Source: Prionace glauca (Eukaryota > Chordata > Chondrichthyes > Carcharhiniformes > Carcharhinidae). From it: a stretch of DNA of 64,000 nt. Below are positions 8,311 through 19,900 of this stretch, one piece after another. Under the pieces are notes generated by a model. It had not been told where the DNA came from, ran no database searches, and saw nothing but the letters and a program-made list of their open reading frames with translations. Position 1 is the first letter of the stretch. Every line of letters starts with the position of its first letter. Both the position numbers and the translations under genes were made by a program. The stretch spans positions 13,598,345 through 13,662,344 of the forward strand of contig CM075760.1 of NCBI GenBank assembly GCA_037974335.1, written 5' to 3'.

Positions 8311-11300
8311 TGCCAGTGTGTGTGTGTGTGTGTGTGTGTCTGTCTATCCACTCTGTATCAGTGTGTCTCTCTCACTCTCTTTCTGTATCTGTATCTCTCT
8401 GGCTCTCTCTCTCTCTCTGTATCTGTGTGAGTATCTCTCTCTGTATCTGTATCTCTCCCTCTCTCTGTATCTGTGTGTGTGTGTCTCTCTGTATCTGTAT
8501 CTCTCTCTCTCTCTGTATCTGTGTGTGCCTCTCTCTCTCTCTGTATCTGTATCTCTCTCTCTCTGTATCTGTGTGCCTCTCTCTCTGTATCTGTATCTCT
8601 CTCTCTCTGTATCTGTGTGTGTCTCTCTCTCTCTGTATCTGTATCTCTCTCTCTGTATCTGTGTCTCTCTCTTTCTCTGTATCTGTGTGTCTGTCTCTCT
8701 CTCTGTATCTGTCTCTCTCTGTCTCTCTCTCTCTGTAAATGTGTGTGTGTGTCTCTCTGTATCTGTATCTCTCTCTCTCTCTGTATCTGTGTGTGCCTCT
8801 CTCTCTCTCTGTATCTGTATCTGTCTCACTCTCTGTATCTGTGTGTGCCTCTCTCTCTCTCTGTATCTGTGTGTGTGTCTCTCTCTGTATCTATGTGTCT
8901 CTCTCTCTGTATCTGTGTGTCTGTTTCTCTGTATCTGTGTGTGTCTCTCTCTCTGTATCTGTGTTTCTCTCTCTCTCTCTGTATCTGTGTCTCTCTCTCT
9001 CTCTGTATCATTGTGTGTGTCTCTCTCTCTGGATCTGTGTGTGTCTCTCTCTCTGTATCTGTCTCTCTCTCTCTGTATCTGTGTCTCTCTCTCTCTCTGT
9101 ATCTGTGTGTGTTTCTCTCCCTGTATCTATCCCTCTCTCTCTCTGTATCTGTGTGTCTCACTCTCTCTCTGTATCTGGGTGTGTCTCTCTCTCTGTATCT
9201 GTATCTCTCTCTCTCTCTGAATCTGTGTGTGTGTCTCTCTCTGTAAGTGTGTTTCTCTCTCTCTCTGTATCTGTGTATCTCTCTCTCTCTGTATCAGTGT
9301 CTCTCTCTCTATCTGTATTTCTCTCTCTCTCTGTATCTGTGTGTGTCTCTCTCTCTGTATCTGTATCTGTATCTCTCTGTCTCTGTATCTGTGTGTGTGT
9401 GTCTCTCTGTATCTGTATCTCTCTCTCTCTGTATCTGTGTGTGTGTGTCTCTCTGTATCTGTATCTCTCTCTCTCTCTCTGTATCTGTGTGTGTGTGTCT
9501 CTCTCTCTGTATCTATGTGTCTCTGTATGTGTATCTCTGTATCTCTGTATCTGTATCTGTCTCTCTCTCTCTCTGTACCTGTGTGTCTCTCTCTGTATCT
9601 ATGTGTCTCTCTCTCTGTATCTGTGTGTCTGTTTCTCTGTATCTGTGTGTGTCTCTCTCTCTGTATCTGTGTTTCTCTCTCTCTCTGTATCTGTGTCTCT
9701 CTCTCTCTCTGTATCTGTGTGTCTATCTCTCTCTCTGTATCTGTGTGTGTCTCTCTCTCTCTGTATCTGTGTGTGTCTCTCTCTCTCTGTATCTGTGTGT
9801 GTCTCTCTCTCTGTATCTGTGTCTCTCTCTCTCTATGTATCTGTGTGTCTCTCTCTCTGTATCTGTGTATCTGTTTCTCTGTATCTGTGTGTGTCTCTCT
9901 CTCTGTATCTGTGTTTTTCTCTCTCTCTCTCTGTATCTGTGTCCCTCTTGCTCTCTGTATCTGTGTGTCTCTCTCTGTACTTGTGTGTGATTCTCTCTCT
10001 CTGTATCTGTGTATGTCTTTCTCTCTGTATCTGTGTGTGTCTCTCTCTCTGTATCTGTCTCTCTCTCTCTGTATCTGTGTGTCTCTCTCTCTCTGTATTT
10101 GTGTGTGTCTCTCTCTCTGTATCTGTCTCTCACTCTCTTTCTGTATCTGTATCTCTCTGGCTCTCTCTCTCTCTGTATCTGTGTGTGTGTCTCTCTCTCC
10201 GTATCTGTATCTCTCTCTCTCTCTGTATCTGTGTGTGTGTCTCTCTCTGTATCTGTATCTCTCCCTCTCTCTGTATTTGTGTGTGTGTGTCTCTCTGTAT
10301 CTGTATCTCTCTCTCTCTCTGTATCTGTGTGTGCATCTCTCTGTATCTGTGTATGTCTCTTTCTCTCTCTCTGTATCTGTATCTCTCTCTCTCTGTATCT
10401 GTTTGTGTCTCTCTCTCTGTATCTGTATCTCTCTCTCTCTGTATCTGTGTGTGTGCCTCTCTCTCTTTATCTGTATCTCTCTCTCTCTCTGTATCTGTGT
10501 CTCTCTCTTCGTCTGTATCTGTGTGTCTCTCTCTCTCTCTCTCTGTATCTGTCTCTCTCTCTCTGTCTCTCTCTCTCTGTATCTGTGTCACTCTCTCTCT
10601 GTATCTGTATGTCTCTCTTTCTATTGTATCTGTGTGTGTGTCTCTCTTTCTCTGTATCTGTGTGTGTCTCTCTCTCTCTGTATCTATGTGTGTGTGTCTC
10701 TCTGTATCTGTCTCTCTCTCTCTCTGTATCTGTGTGTCTCTCTCTGTATCTGTGTGTCTCTCTCTCTGTAACTGTGTCTGTTTCTCTGTATCTGTGTGTG
10801 TCTCTCTCTCTGTATCTGTGTTTCTCTCTCTCTCTCTGTATCTGTGTCTCTCTCTCTCTGTATCTGTTTGTCTCTCTCTCTCTCTGTATCTGTCTCTCTC
10901 TTTCTCTCTCTCTGTATCTGTACCTCTCTCGCTCTCTCTCTCTCTGCATCTCTGTGTGTCTCTCTCTCTCTGTATCTCTGTGTGTCTCTCTCTCTGTATC
11001 TGTGTGTGTCTCTCTCTGTGTATCTGTGTGTGTCTTTCTCTCTCTGTATCTGTGTGTGTCTCTCTCTCTGTGTATCTGTGTGTGTGTCTCTCTCTGTATC
11101 AGTGTGTCTCTCTCACTCTCTTTCTGTATCTGTATCTCTCTGGCTCTCTCTCTCTCTCTGTATCTGTGTGTGTCTCCCTCTCTCTGTATCTGTGTGTGTC
11201 TCTCTCTCTGTATCTCTGTATGTCTCTCTCTCTCTGTATCTGTGTGTGTGTCTCTATCTGTATCTGTCTCTGTCTCTCTCTGTATCTGTGTGTCTCTCTC

Positions 11301-14300
11301 TGTATCTGTGTGTCTCTCTCTCTGTAACTGTGTGTCTGTTTCTCTGTATCTGTGTGTGTCTCTCTCTCTGTATCTGTGTTTCTCTCTCTCTCTCTGTATC
11401 TGTCACTCTCTCTCTCTCTGTATCTGTTTGTCTCTCTCTCTCTCTGTATCTGTCTCTCTCTCTCTCTCTCTGTATCTGTGTGTGTGTGTCTCTCTCTCTG
11501 TATCTGTGTGTGTCTCTCTCTCTGTATCTGTGTGTGTGTTTCTCTCTGTATCTGTCTCTCTCTCTCTGTATCTGTGTGTCTCTCTCTGTATCTGTATGTG
11601 TCTCTCTCTCTGTATCTGTATCTCTCTGTCTCTGTATCTGTGTGTGTGTGTCTCTCTGTATCTGTATCTCTCTCTCTCTCGGTATCTGTGTGTGTGTGTC
11701 TCTCTGTATCTGTATCTCTCTCTCTCTGTCTGTATCTGTGTGTGCCTCTCTCTCTCTCTGTATCTGTGTGTGTGTCTCTCTCTCTGTATCTATGTGTCTC
11801 TGTATGTGTATCTCTGTATCTGTATCTCTCTCTCTCTCTCTGTACCTGAGTGTCCCTCTCTGTATCTATGTGTCTCTCTCTCTGTATCTGTGTGTCTGTT
11901 TCTCTGTATCTGGGTGTGTCTCTCTCTCTGTATCTGTGTTTCTCTCTCTCTCTGTATCTGTGTCTCTCTCTCTCTCTGTATCTGTGTGTCTATCTCTCTC
12001 TCTGTATCTGTGTGTGTCTCTCTCTCTCTGTATCTGTGTGTGTCTCTCTCTCTGTATCTGTGTCTCTCTCTCTCTATGTATCTGTGTGTCTCTCTCTCTG
12101 TATCTGTTTCTCTGTATCTGTGTGTGTCTCTCTCTCTGTATCTGTGTTTTTCTCTCTCTCTCTCTGTATCTGTGTCTCTCGTGCTCTCTGTATCTGTGTG
12201 TGTGTCTCTCTCTGTATCTGTATCTCTCCCTCTCTCTGTATTTGTGTGTGTGTGTCTCTCTGTATCTGTATCTCTCTCTCTCTCTGTATCTGTGTGTGCA
12301 TCTCTCTGTATCTGTGTATGTCTCTCTCTCTCTTTCTGTATCTGTATCTCTCTCTCTCTGTATCTGTTTGTGTCTCTCTCTCTGTATCTGTATCTCTCTC
12401 TCTCTGTATCTGTGTGTGTGCCTCTCTCTCTTTATCTGTATCTCTCTCTCTCTGTATCTGTGTCTCTCTCTTCGTCTGTATCTGTGTGTCTCTCTCTCTC
12501 TCTCTGTATCTGTCTCTCTCTCTCTGTCTCTCTCTCTCTGCATCTGTATGTCTCTCTTTCTATTGTATCTGTGTGTGTGTCTCTCTTTCTCTGTATCTGT
12601 GTGTGTCACTCTCTCTCTGTATCTGTGTGTGTGTGTCTCTCTGTATCTGTCTCTCTCTCTCTCTCTGTATCTGTGTGTCTCTCTCTCTCTCTGTATCTGT
12701 GTGTCTCTCTCTCTGTAACTGTGTCTGTTTCTCTGTATCTGTGTGTGTCTCTCTCTCTGTATCTGTGTTTCTCTCTCTCTCTCTGTATCTGTGTCTCTCT
12801 CTCTCTCTCTGTATCTGTATCTCTCTCGCTCTCTCTCTCTCTGTATCTGTATCTCTCTCGCTCTCTCTCTCTCTGTATCTCTGTGTGTCTCTCTCTCTCT
12901 GTATCTCTGTGTGTCTCTCTCTGTGTATCTGTGTGTGTCTTTCTCTCTCTGTATCTGTGTGTGTCTCTCTCCCTGTGTATCTGTGTGTGTCTCTCTCTCT
13001 GTATCTGTGTATCTCTCTCTCTCTCTGTATCTGTGTGTCTCTCTCTCTGTATCTGTGTATCTGTTTCTCTGTATCTGTGTGTGTCTCTCTCTCTGTATCT
13101 GTGTTTTTCTCTCTCTCTCTCTGTATCTGTGTCCCTCTTGCTCTCTGTATCTGTGTGTCTCTCTCTCTCTCTGTATCTGTGTGTCTGTCTCTGTACTTGT
13201 GTGTGTCTCTCTCTCTCTGTATCTGTGTATGTCTTTCTCTCTGTATCTGTGTGTGTCTCTCTCTCTGTATCTGTCTCTCTCTCTCTGTATCTGTGTGTCT
13301 CTCTCTCTCTGTATTTGTGTGTGTCTCTCTCTCTGTATCTGTCTCTCACTCTCTTTCTGTATCTGTATCTCTCTGGCTCTCTCTCTCTCTGTATCTGTGT
13401 GTGTGTCTCTCTCTCTGTATCTGTATCTCTCTCTCTCTCTGTATCTGTGTGTGTGTCTCTCTCTGTATCTGTATCTCTCCCTCTCTCTGTATTTGTGTGT
13501 GTGCGTCTCTCTGTATCTGTATCTCTCTCTCTCTCTGTATCTGTGTGTGCATCTCTCTTTATCTGTGTATGTCTCTCTCTCTCTCTCTGTATCTGTATCT
13601 CTCTCTCTCTGTATCTGTTTGTGTCTCTCTCTCTGTATCTGCATCTCTCTCTCTCTGTATCTGTGTGTGTGCCTCTCTCTCTTTATCTGTATCTCTCTCT
13701 CTCTCTGTATCTGTGTCTCTCTCTTCGTCTGTATCTGTGTGTCTCTCTCTCTCTCTCTGTATCTGTCTCTCTCTCTCTGTCTCTCTCTCTCTGTATCTGT
13801 GTCACTCTCTCTCTCTATCTGTATCTCACTCTCTCTCTGTATCTGTGTGTGTGTCTCTCTCTCTGTATCTGTGTGTGTGTCTCTCTCTGTATCTGTATCT
13901 CTCTCTATCTGTGTATCTGTGTGTGCCTCTCTCTCTCTCTGTATCTGTATCTCTCTCTCTCTCTCTCTGTATCTGTGTGTGCCTCTCTCTCTCTCTGTAT
14001 CTGTATCTCTCTCTCTCTCTGTATCTGTGTGTGTCTCTCTCTCTCTGAATCTGTATCTCTCTCTCTCTCTGTATCTGTGTCTCTCTCTGTTTCTGTATCT
14101 GTGTGTCTCTCTCTCTCTCTGTATCTGTCTCTCTCTCTGTCTCTCTCTCTCTGTTTCTGTGTCACTCTCTCTCTGTATCTGTGTGTCTCTCTTTCTCTTG
14201 TATCTGTGTGTGTGTCTCTCTCTCTGTAACTGTGTGTCTCTCTCTCTCTGTATCTGTGTGTTTTCTCTCTCTCTCTTTCTGTACCTGTATCTCTCTTGCT

Positions 14301-14785
14301 CTCTCTCTCTCTGTATCTCTGTGTGTCTTTCTCTCTCTGTATCTGTGTGTCTCTCTCTCTCTCTGTATCTGTGTGTCTCTCTCTCTGTGTATCTGTGTGT
14401 GTATTTTTCTCTCTGTATCTGTATGTCTCTCTCTCTCTGTGTATCTGTGTGTGTTTCTCTCTCTGTATCAGTGTGTCTCTCTCACTCTCTTTCTGTATCT
14501 GTATCTCTCTGGCTCTCTCTCCCTCTCTGTATCTGTGTGTGTGTCTCTCTCTCTGTATCTGTGTCTCTCTCTCTGTATCTGTCTCTCTCTCTCTCTGTAT
14601 CTGTGTCTCTCTCTCTGTATCTGTGTGTGTGTCTCTATCTCTGTATCTGTGTGTCTCTCTCTCTCTGTATCTGTGTGTGTCTCTCTCTCTGTATCTGTCT
14701 CTCTCTCTTTCTGTATCTGTGTCTCTCTCTCTCTGTATCTGTGTGTCTCTCTCTCTGAATCTGTGTTTCTCTCTCTCTCTCTGTA

Positions 14786-14822
<37 letters not shown>

Positions 14823-14900
14823 CTGTGTGTTTTCTCTCTCTCTCTTTCTGTATCTGTATCTCTCTTGCTCTCTCTCTCTCTGTATCTGTGTGTGTCTGTA
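8311..14900. repeat. TCTCTCTCTGTATCTGTGTG-type array 1
   Basis: About 6.6 kb of monomers with the shape (TC)4-7-TGTATCTGTG-(TG)0-4, mostly 16-26 bp long. Rare point variants (for example TGTATTTG, GTCCCTCTTGC, TCTTCGTCTG) act as markers and recur in blocks, such as the marker group at about 9911-10600 found again near 13101-13790, so a higher-order period of about 3.2 kb is present. The plus strand is very poor in A. There are no stop codons over thousands of bases in any frame, so long frames here are an artefact. Confidence 0.95.
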
Positions 14901-15319
14901 TTCCGAAATTGCCCCTTAATGTCTCAAGTTGTGAAGGTTGGGGGGATTGTCCATGCTAAATTGCCCCAGAGATGGAGAGACAGGGACACAGGGGAGCCCG
15001 AAACGCTACAGAAACAGGAGAAAGGTTTGAAAATGGAGGAATGTTTCTTATCCATCTATAAAAATAACCCACTCTGACAGCAGTTCCATTTCACACTCTC
15101 TGCTCAGTCCTGTGTTGGGGGGGGTTTAGTGTGGGATCAGTGTTTGCTTTTCTCAAACCGCAGTGAGATTCCCAACAAGGACAAGAGTTTTCAGTGTTTA
15201 AAAATGTAAAGATTACAACATCAAAGCAGATAGAGAGTGATGAGACCTCACACCTTCAATGTAGTGATTCCCCCAATCTTTCCTTTTGTATACCTTCCTC
15301 TGTCTGAAGTATTGGAGAC

Positions 15320-15580
15320 GTGGACATTACTGAAACAATTCAATCTCTCGGGACAATCCCTGTAAACAGCTTCTGGAAACAAATTGACACTTTAATCACC
15401 CAAAAAGCTGAATCTCCATTCAAACATCTCCCTCCGCATATCCTTGTAAATGTAAAGATAATTCCCATTTCCCCAAAGCAGGAAGATATGGAATGGAATC
15501 ACCTGAACCTCTCTATCAAAGATAGAAAGTTTCTTTTCTATAAAGTTTATTTATTAGTGTCACAAGTAGGTTCACATTAA
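15320..15580 (+). other. 86-codon open frame repeated with the islands, probably not a gene
   Basis: The product would begin MDITETIQSLGTIPVNSFW and end inside the SINE tail (VYLLVSQVGSH is a reading of the SINE end). It recurs at 24956-25216 and, with a different start, at 39921-40175. The left-truncated island keeps only its 3' portion, and the copy at 60725-60910 has a frameshift that shortens it to 61 codons. No domain is recognised and there is no upstream promoter or splice evidence. Sharing across copies is explained by recent duplication. Confidence 0.15.
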
Positions 15581-15813
15581 CACTGGAATAAAGTTACTGT
15601 GAAAATCCCCTAGTCCCCACACTCCGGCGCCTGTTCGGGTTACACTGAGGGAGAATTTAGCACAGTCAATACACCCTAACCAGCACATCTTTCAGATTGT
15701 GGGAGGAAACCGGAGCACCCGGAGGAAACCCACCCAGACACGGGGAGAACATACAGACCCCACACAGAGAGTGACCCAAGCTGGGAATCGAACCCAGGTC
15801 CCTGGAGCTGTGT
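15537..15813 (-). mobile_element. tRNA-derived SINE, 5' truncated, in island 1
   Basis: Reading the minus strand, a B-box GGTTCGATTCC (15784-15794) is followed by the SINE body (GTGCTCCGGTTTCCTCC, CTCAGTGTAACCCG) and the tail GATTTTCACAGTAAC to AATAAATAAACTTTATAG. The tRNA 5' part with the A-box is missing. In its place is a different element's tail (15814-15862). Confidence 0.8.
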
Positions 15814-15862
15814 ACACAAGAACATAAGAAATAGGAGCAGGAGTAGGCCATCTAGCCCTTCG
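15814..15862 (-). mobile_element. CR1-like element 3' tail joined to the SINE
   Basis: On the minus strand: GCGAAGGGCTAGATGGCCTA then CTCCTGCTCCTATTTCTTAT and GTTCTTGT. This tail type is common in elasmobranch non-LTR elements. The identical SINE junction in every island shows that the fusion predates the island duplications. Confidence 0.65.
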
Positions 15863-16820
15863 CACACACACACCCACAAAGAGAGAAACACACACACACA
15901 AAGAGAGAAACACACACACACACAAAGAGAGAAACACACACACACACAAAGAGAGAAACACACACACACAAAGAGAGAAACACACACACACAAAGAGAGA
16001 AACACACACACACACAAAGAGAGAAACACACACACACAAAGAGAGAAACACACACACACAAAGAGAGAAACACACACGCACAAAGAGAGAAACACACACA
16101 CACACACAAAGAGAGAAACACACACACACAAAGAAAGAAACACACACCCACAAAGAGAGAAACACACACACACAAAGAGAGAAACACACACGCACAAAGA
16201 GAGAAACACACACACACAAAGAGAGAAACACACACACACAAAGAGAGAAACACACACAGAGCAACACACACACAAGGAAATACAAACACAGAAAAAGAGA
16301 GAAACACACACACCCAAAGAGAGAAACATACACGCACAAAGAGAGAAAAAATACACACACACACAAGAGAGAATCACACACACAGAGCAACACACACACA
16401 CAAAGAGAGAAACACACACACAGACACTCACAAACACATACAAAGAGAGAAACACACACACACAAAGAGAGAAACACACACACACAAAGAGAGAAACACA
16501 CACACACAAAGAGAGAAACATACACGCACAAAGAGAGAAAAAACACACACACACACAAGAGAGAATCACACACACAGAGCAACACACACACACAAAGAGA
16601 GAAACACACACACAGACACTCACAAACACATACAAAGAGAGAAACACACACACACAAAGAGAGAAACACACACACACACTCACAGACACATACAAAGAGA
16701 GAAACACAGATACATACAAAGAAAGAAATGCACACACACCCACAAAGACAGAAGGACACACACAGAGCAACACACACACAAGGAAATACAAACACAGACA
16801 AAGAGAGAAACACACACACA
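15863..16820. repeat. CACACAAAGAGAGAAA-type array, unit 1
   Basis: Monomers of CA-run plus AAAGAGAGAAA, purine/CA-rich on the plus strand and thus opposite in strand polarity to the neighbouring TC/TG arrays. Longer variants (CAGAGCAACACACAC, GGAAATACAAACACAG) recur every few hundred bases. Confidence 0.95.
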
Positions 16821-16990
16821 TGTCCCTCTCTGTGTTTTTTCTGTCTCTCTGTACCTGTTTGTCTCTGTCTCTGTATTGCTGTGTCTCTGTATCTGTGTGT
16901 CCCTCTCTGTATTTCTCTCTGTGTCTCTCTGTTTCCATGTCTGTGTGTCTGTCACTGTATTTCTCCCTGTGTTGTCTCTCTCTGTGTATC
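16821..16990. repeat. Junction element between array types, copy 1
   Basis: Begins GTCCCTCTCTGTGTTTTTTC and includes TGTACCTGTTTGTCTCTG and GTTTCCATGTCTGTGTGTC. Counterparts are at 38479-38630 and 61956-62110, in two cases exactly where a CACA/GAGA array switches to a TCTC/TGTG array. Confidence 0.8.
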
Positions 16991-19900
16991 TGTGTGTGTC
17001 TCTCTTTCTGTATCAGTGTGTCTCTCTCACTCTCTTTCTGTATCTGTATCTCTCTGGCTCTCTCTCTCTCTCTGTATCTGTGTGTGTGTCTCTCTCTCTG
17101 TATCTGTGTGTCTCTTTCTCTCTCTGCATCTGTGTGTGTCTCTCTCTCTGTATCTGTCTCTCTCTCTGTATCTGTGTGTGTCTCTCTCTCTCTGTATCTG
17201 TGTGTCTCTCTCTCTGTATCTGTGTGTCTGTTTCTCTGTATCTGTGTGTGTCTCTCTCTCTGTATCTGTGTTTCTCTCTCTCTCTCTGTATCTGTGTGTC
17301 TCTCTCTCTCTGTATCTGTGTCTCTCTCTCTCTCTGTATCTGTGTGTGTCTCTCTTTCTCTGTATCTGTGTGTGTCTCTCTCTCTCTGTATCTGTGTCTC
17401 TCTCTCTCTCTGTATCTGTGTGTGTCTCTCTCTCTGTATCTGTCTCTCTCTCTCTCTGTATCTGTGTGTCTCACTCTCTGTATCTGTGTGTGTGTCTCTC
17501 TCTGTATCTGTGTGTGTCTCTCTCTCAGTATCTGTATCTCTCTCTCTCTCTGTATCTGTGTGTGTGTCTCTCTCTGTAAATGTGTTTCTCTCTCTCTCTG
17601 TATCTGTGTATCTTTCTCTCTCTGTTTCTGTGTCTCTCTCTCTCTCTGTATCTCTCTCTCTCTCTGTATCTGTGTGTGTCCCTCTCTCTGTATCTGTCTC
17701 TCTCACTCTGTATCTGTGTCTCTCTCTCTCTCTGTATCTGTGTGTGTCTCTCTCTCTGTATCTGTATCTCTCTCTCTCTGTATCTCTGTGTGTGTCTCTC
17801 TCTGTATCTGTACCTCTCTCTCTCTCTGTATCTGTGTGTGCCTCTCTCTCTCTCTCTGTATCTGTATATCTCTCTCTCTCTGTATCTGTGTGTGCCTCTC
17901 TCTCTCTCTGTATCTGTATCTCTCTCTCTCCCTGAATCTGTGTGTTTCTCTCTCTCTCTGTATCTGTATCTCACTCTCTCTCTGTATCTGTGTCTCTCTC
18001 TGTCTCTGTATCTGTGTGTCTCTCTCTCTCTCTCTGTATCTGTCTCTCTCTCTGTCTCTCTCTCTCTGTATCTGTGTCACTCTCTCTCTGTATCTGCGTG
18101 TCTCTTTCTCTTGCATCTGTGTGTGTCTCTCTCTCTCTTTCTGTATCTGTATCTCTCTTGCTGTCACTCTCTCTGTATCTCTGTGTGTCTCTCTCTCTCT
18201 GTATCTGTGTGTCTAACTGTCTCTCTGTATCTGTGTGTGTCTCTCTCTGTGTATCTCTGTCTGTCTTTCTCTCTCTGTAACTTTGTGTCTCTGTCTCTCT
18301 GTGTATCTGTGTGTGTCTTTCTCTCTCTGTATCTGTATGTCTCTCTCTCTCTGTATCTGTGTGTGTCTCTCTCTCTCTGTATCTGTGTCTCTCTCTCTCT
18401 CTGTATCTGTGTGTGTCTCTCTCTCTGAATCTGTCTCTCTCTCTCTGTATCTGTGTCTCTCTCTCTCTCTGTATCTGTGTGTCTCTCTCTCTGTATCTGT
18501 GTGTCTGTTTCTCTGTATCTGTGTTTCTCTCTCTCTCTCTGTATCTGTGTCTCTCTCTCTCTGTATCTGTGTGTCTCTCTCTCTCTCTGTATCTGTCTCT
18601 CTCTCTCTCTCTCTGTATCTGTGTGTGTCTCTCTCTCTCTGTATCTGTCTGTCTCTCTCTCTGTATCTGTGTTTCTCACTCTCTCTCTGTATCTGTGTGT
18701 GTCTCTCTCTCTGTATCTGTGTCTCTCTCTCTCTGTATCTGTGTGTGTGTCTCTTTCTGTATCTGTATCTCTCTCTCTCTGTATCTGTGTGTGTCTCTCT
18801 CTCTGTATCTGTGTGTGTCTCTCTCTCTGTATCTGTGTCACTCTCTCTCTCTCTGTATCTGTGTGTGTCTCTCTCTCTGTATCTGTGTGTGTCTCTCTCT
18901 CTGTATCTGTCTCTCTCTCTCTCTCTCTCTCTGTATCTGTGTCACTCTCTCTCTGTATCTGTATGTCTCTCTTTCTCTTGTATCTGTGTGTGTGTCTCTC
19001 TCTCTGTATCTGTGCGTGTCTCTCTCTCTCTGTATCTGTGTGTCTCTCTCTCTCTCTTTCTGTATCTGTATCTCTCTCGCTCTCTCTCTCTGTATCTCTG
19101 TGTGTGTCTCTCTCTCTGTATCTGTGTGTCTCTCTCTCTCTGTATCTGTGTGTGTCTCTCTCTGTGTATCTGTGTGTGTCTTTCTCTCTCTGTATCTGTG
19201 TGTGTCTCTCTCTCTGTGTATCTGTTTGTGTCTCTCTCTCTGTATCAGTGTGTCTCTCTCACTCTCTTTCTGTATCTGTATCTCTCTGGCTCTCTCTGTA
19301 TCTGTATCTGTCTCTCTCTCTCTGTATCTGTGTCTCTCTCTCTCTCTGTATCTGTGTGTGTCTCTCTCTCTGTATCTGTCTCTCTCTCTCTGTATCTGTG
19401 TGTCTCACTCTCTCTCTGTATCTGTGTGTGTCTCTCTCTCTGTATCTGTATCTCTCTCTCTCTCTGTATATGTGTGTGTGTCTCTCACTGTATCTGTGTT
19501 TCTCTCTCTCTCTGTATCTGTGTCTCTCTCTCTATCTGTATCTCACTCTCTCTCTCTGTATCTGTGTGTGCGTCTTTCTCTCTGTATCTGTGTGTGTCTC
19601 TCTTTCTGTATCTGTATCTCTCTCTCTCTGTATCTGTGTGTGTGTCTCTTTCTGTATCTGTATCTCTCTCTCTCTGTATCTGTGTGTGTCTCTCTCTCTG
19701 TGTATCTGTATCTCTCTCTCTCTCTGTATCTGTGTGTCCCTCTCTCTCTCTCTGTGTCTGTATCTCTCTCTCTCTCTGTATCTGTGTGTGCCTCTCTCTC
19801 TCTCTGTATCTCTCTCTCTCTCTGTATCTGTGTGTGCCTCTCTCTCTCTGAATCTGTCTCTCTCTCTGTCTCTCTCTCTGTATCTGTGTCACTCTCTCTC

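Larger units (their letters stand above)
14901..15862. repeat. Macrosatellite island 1
   Basis: About 960 bp of complex sequence between two array types. It is repeated with small changes at 24531, 33131 (truncated), 39491 and 60301. In order: a SINE-like fragment (AATTGCCCCTTAATG and CCATGCTAAATTGCCCC), about 570 bp of unassigned sequence including an 86-codon open frame, a minus-strand SINE, and a CR1-like tail. Confidence 0.9.

Noticed and set aside
11866-13644. Long minus-strand frames rich in Arg, Glu, Thr, Asp and Gln, resembling charged coiled-coil or RS-like proteins
   Set aside because: Complement of the same satellite; same reasoning.
8311-14900. CRISPR-like pattern of ~12-nt repeats with variable spacers
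   Set aside because: The 'spacers' are themselves CT and GT runs, lengths vary continuously, and the context is vertebrate with SINEs and LINEs. It is a tandem satellite.
15320-15580. 86-residue protein conserved in several islands
   Set aside because: Sharing is explained by recent duplication. One copy is frameshifted, one is truncated on the left, and the C-terminus is SINE tail. No known domain.
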